NCBI GenBank assembly: GCA_016293615.1
Contig: JAEDDX010000091.1
Coordinates: forward strand, 1 to 7,245
Source: Acetatifactor sp.
GTDB taxonomy: Bacteria > Bacillota > Clostridia > Lachnospirales > Lachnospiraceae
Reading direction: 5' to 3'
DNA: 7,245 bases
Positions within the stretch are counted from its first letter, which is position 1, and every line of letters begins with the position of its first letter. The position numbers and the translations under genes were made by a program. Of this stretch, positions 6,358 through 7,245 are shown piece by piece. The notes below the pieces were generated by a model. It was not told the origin of the DNA and ran no database searches. It saw only the letters and a list, made by a program, of their open reading frames with translations.

Positions 6358-6939
6358 ATGGGACGAAGACATCGAAGCCGGGTACCCCTGCCCTCTATGG
6401 AGCAGGTCGAGGCGGAAAAGCAGAGAAACGAATATAGGCAGCGGTATCGGAAAACACTCGGCAGTACGGTTTCCGTGCTGATCGTTGTCGCTGCCCTGGC
6501 AGTGCTGGTATCCACGCTGTTCATCCCTGTGATTCAGGTGTCCGGAAACAGTATGGAGCCGACGCTTCACGACCGGGATATTCTGGTGCTGATGAAAACG
6601 AATCACTACCGGCGCGGTGAGGTCTGCTGTATTTCCTGGCAGAACAAAAAGCTTCTAAAGCGCGTCATCGGTCTTCCGGGTGACAAGATCGTGATGGATG
6701 AAGACGGAAATGTCTATGTCAACGACGAGCTTTTGGATGAGCCTTATCTGAACGGGAAAGCACTCGGCGACATCGACATTGAATTTCCGTGTTATGTGCC
6801 GGAGGGAAGACTGTTTGTTCTGGGGGATCAGCGGTCGGTGTCCGTGGACAGCCGCTTCTCGGGAATCGGCTGCATTCAAAAAGAACAGGTAATCGGCCAT
6901 GTGCTTTTTCGGATATGGCCGTTTTCCGAACGGGAATAA
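6358..6939 (+). CDS. lepB: Type I signal peptidase, Ser/Lys (P-type)
   Basis: A 193-residue membrane serine protease of the S26 family, which cuts signal peptides from exported proteins outside the membrane. A basic cytoplasmic N-terminus (1-35) precedes one membrane segment (about 37-58). Box B SGNSMEPTL (63-71) holds the nucleophile Ser65. Box D LLKRVIGLPGDK (99-110) holds the general base Lys101. Box E reads LGDQRSVSVDSRFSG (155-169), with GDQR in place of the usual GDNR; the Asp, Arg and the following D-S-R are kept. The length is typical of compact Gram-positive enzymes of the SipS kind, and the Ser/Lys pair excludes the SipW (ER-type) class. It is encoded between a coiled-coil protein and an exported protein, so it may be a locus-dedicated peptidase and not the only housekeeping copy; that is inference. 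Confidence 0.95.
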   Translation: MGRRHRSRVPLPSMEQVEAEKQRNEYRQRYRKTLGSTVSVLIVVAALAVLVSTLFIPVIQVSGNSMEPTLHDRDILVLMKTNHYRRGEVCCISWQNKKLLKRVIGLPGDKIVMDEDGNVYVNDELLDEPYLNGKALGDIDIEFPCYVPEGRLFVLGDQRSVSVDSRFSGIGCIQKEQVIGHVLFRIWPFSERE

Positions 6940-6981
6940 TCGCTTTTTCTTCCTGCAGGATTGTGCTGCGGCGAAGCAAAG

Positions 6982-7000
6982 CTTTAGTGTTTACATAAAG
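6982..7000 (+). other. Imperfect inverted repeat before the exported-protein gene
   Basis: CTTTA (6982-6986) and TAAAG (6996-7000) pair, and the stem can extend by two pairs past a bulged G at 6987. Its 3' arm abuts the GAGG ribosome binding site (7000-7003) of the next gene. The stem is short and AT-rich, with no T run after it, so it is not a terminator. It could slightly mask the binding site, or be chance. Confidence 0.25.
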
Positions 7001-7011
7001 AGGAACTGTGA

Positions 7012-7245
7012 ATGAGTGTTTTGCAGCGTGAGTTATTCAGAAACATTCAGAAAAACAGAATAAAGAAACAGCGGTTCTTCGTATTGCTGGCCGTGTTGTC
7101 CGTGCTGATTTTCACGGGCGTGGTATGGGAGCTTCGAATCGAGGGTATCTCCATGACGGATGATGTCCGCTGCGACACGGAAGCGCACCGGCATCTTCCG
7201 GCCTGCTATGACCATCGGCTGATTTGCGGACTGCAGGAGGATCAG
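7012..7245 (+). CDS. Membrane-anchored or secreted protein with Cys/His motif, 5' part only
   Basis: An open frame of 78 codons that runs off the right edge, so only the N-terminus is visible. GAGG (7000-7003) lies 8 bases before the ATG. A basic N-terminus (NIQKNRIKKQR, 11-21) precedes a hydrophobic segment (about 22-39), forming a signal peptide or signal anchor. Then comes WELRIEGISMTDDVRC, followed by a Cys/His cluster: Cys54, His59, His61, Cys65-Tyr66 and Cys72-Gly73, spaced C-x4-H-x-H-x3-C-Y-x5-C-G. I recall similar 'C..EH.H...CY...LICG' units, often repeated, near the N-terminus of large Lachnospiraceae surface proteins; this is memory of a pattern, not a search result. The spacing suggests metal binding or disulphide formation, unproven. 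It follows the signal peptidase by 72 bases with no terminator, so it is probably co-transcribed and may be that enzyme's substrate. Confidence 0.82.
   Translation, partial: MSVLQRELFRNIQKNRIKKQRFFVLLAVLSVLIFTGVVWELRIEGISMTDDVRCDTEAHRHLPACYDHRLICGLQEDQ

Overview
The window looks like chromosomal DNA from a Gram-positive Clostridia member, most likely Lachnospiraceae. This rests on strong AGGAGG-type ribosome binding sites, tightly packed genes, moderate-to-high GC coding DNA with short AT-rich promoter islands, an MBOAT/DHHW gene pair, and a surface-protein start with a Cys/His motif I associate with that family. The taxonomic call is inference from protein style; no rRNA is present.

Layout: (1) 15-1571, minus strand, a complete ABC-F ATPase of the YbiT/YkpA type. 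(2) 1572-1719, a divergent intergenic region with AT-rich promoter-like sequence and a small hairpin. (3) 1720-5775, plus strand, four closely spaced or overlapping genes that look like one operon: an MBOAT membrane acyltransferase homologue, its DHHW/AlgJ-like SGNH partner, a HAD-IA phosphatase, and rsmA (16S rRNA adenine dimethyltransferase). (4) 5776-5914, an intergenic region with a good sigma-A-type promoter. (5) 5915-7245, a second plus-strand unit: a coiled-coil protein with an acidic tail, a type I signal peptidase, and the first 78 codons of a membrane-anchored or secreted protein that runs off the window.

How the genes may work together: the MBOAT/DHHW pair resembles cassettes that move acetyl groups across the membrane onto extracellular polymers. 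The MBOAT copy, however, lacks the histidine normally treated as catalytic (Tyr319 in the W-H-G position) and also differs at a second commonly conserved histidine (Phe279), whereas its partner keeps its Asp/His/Ser residues. This is the most unusual observation in the window. The second unit looks like a small cell-surface export/processing locus: a signal peptidase placed directly before an exported protein, preceded by a coiled-coil protein of unknown role. No mobile element, CRISPR array, tRNA or rRNA was seen, and no stretch over 300 bases lacks a gene.
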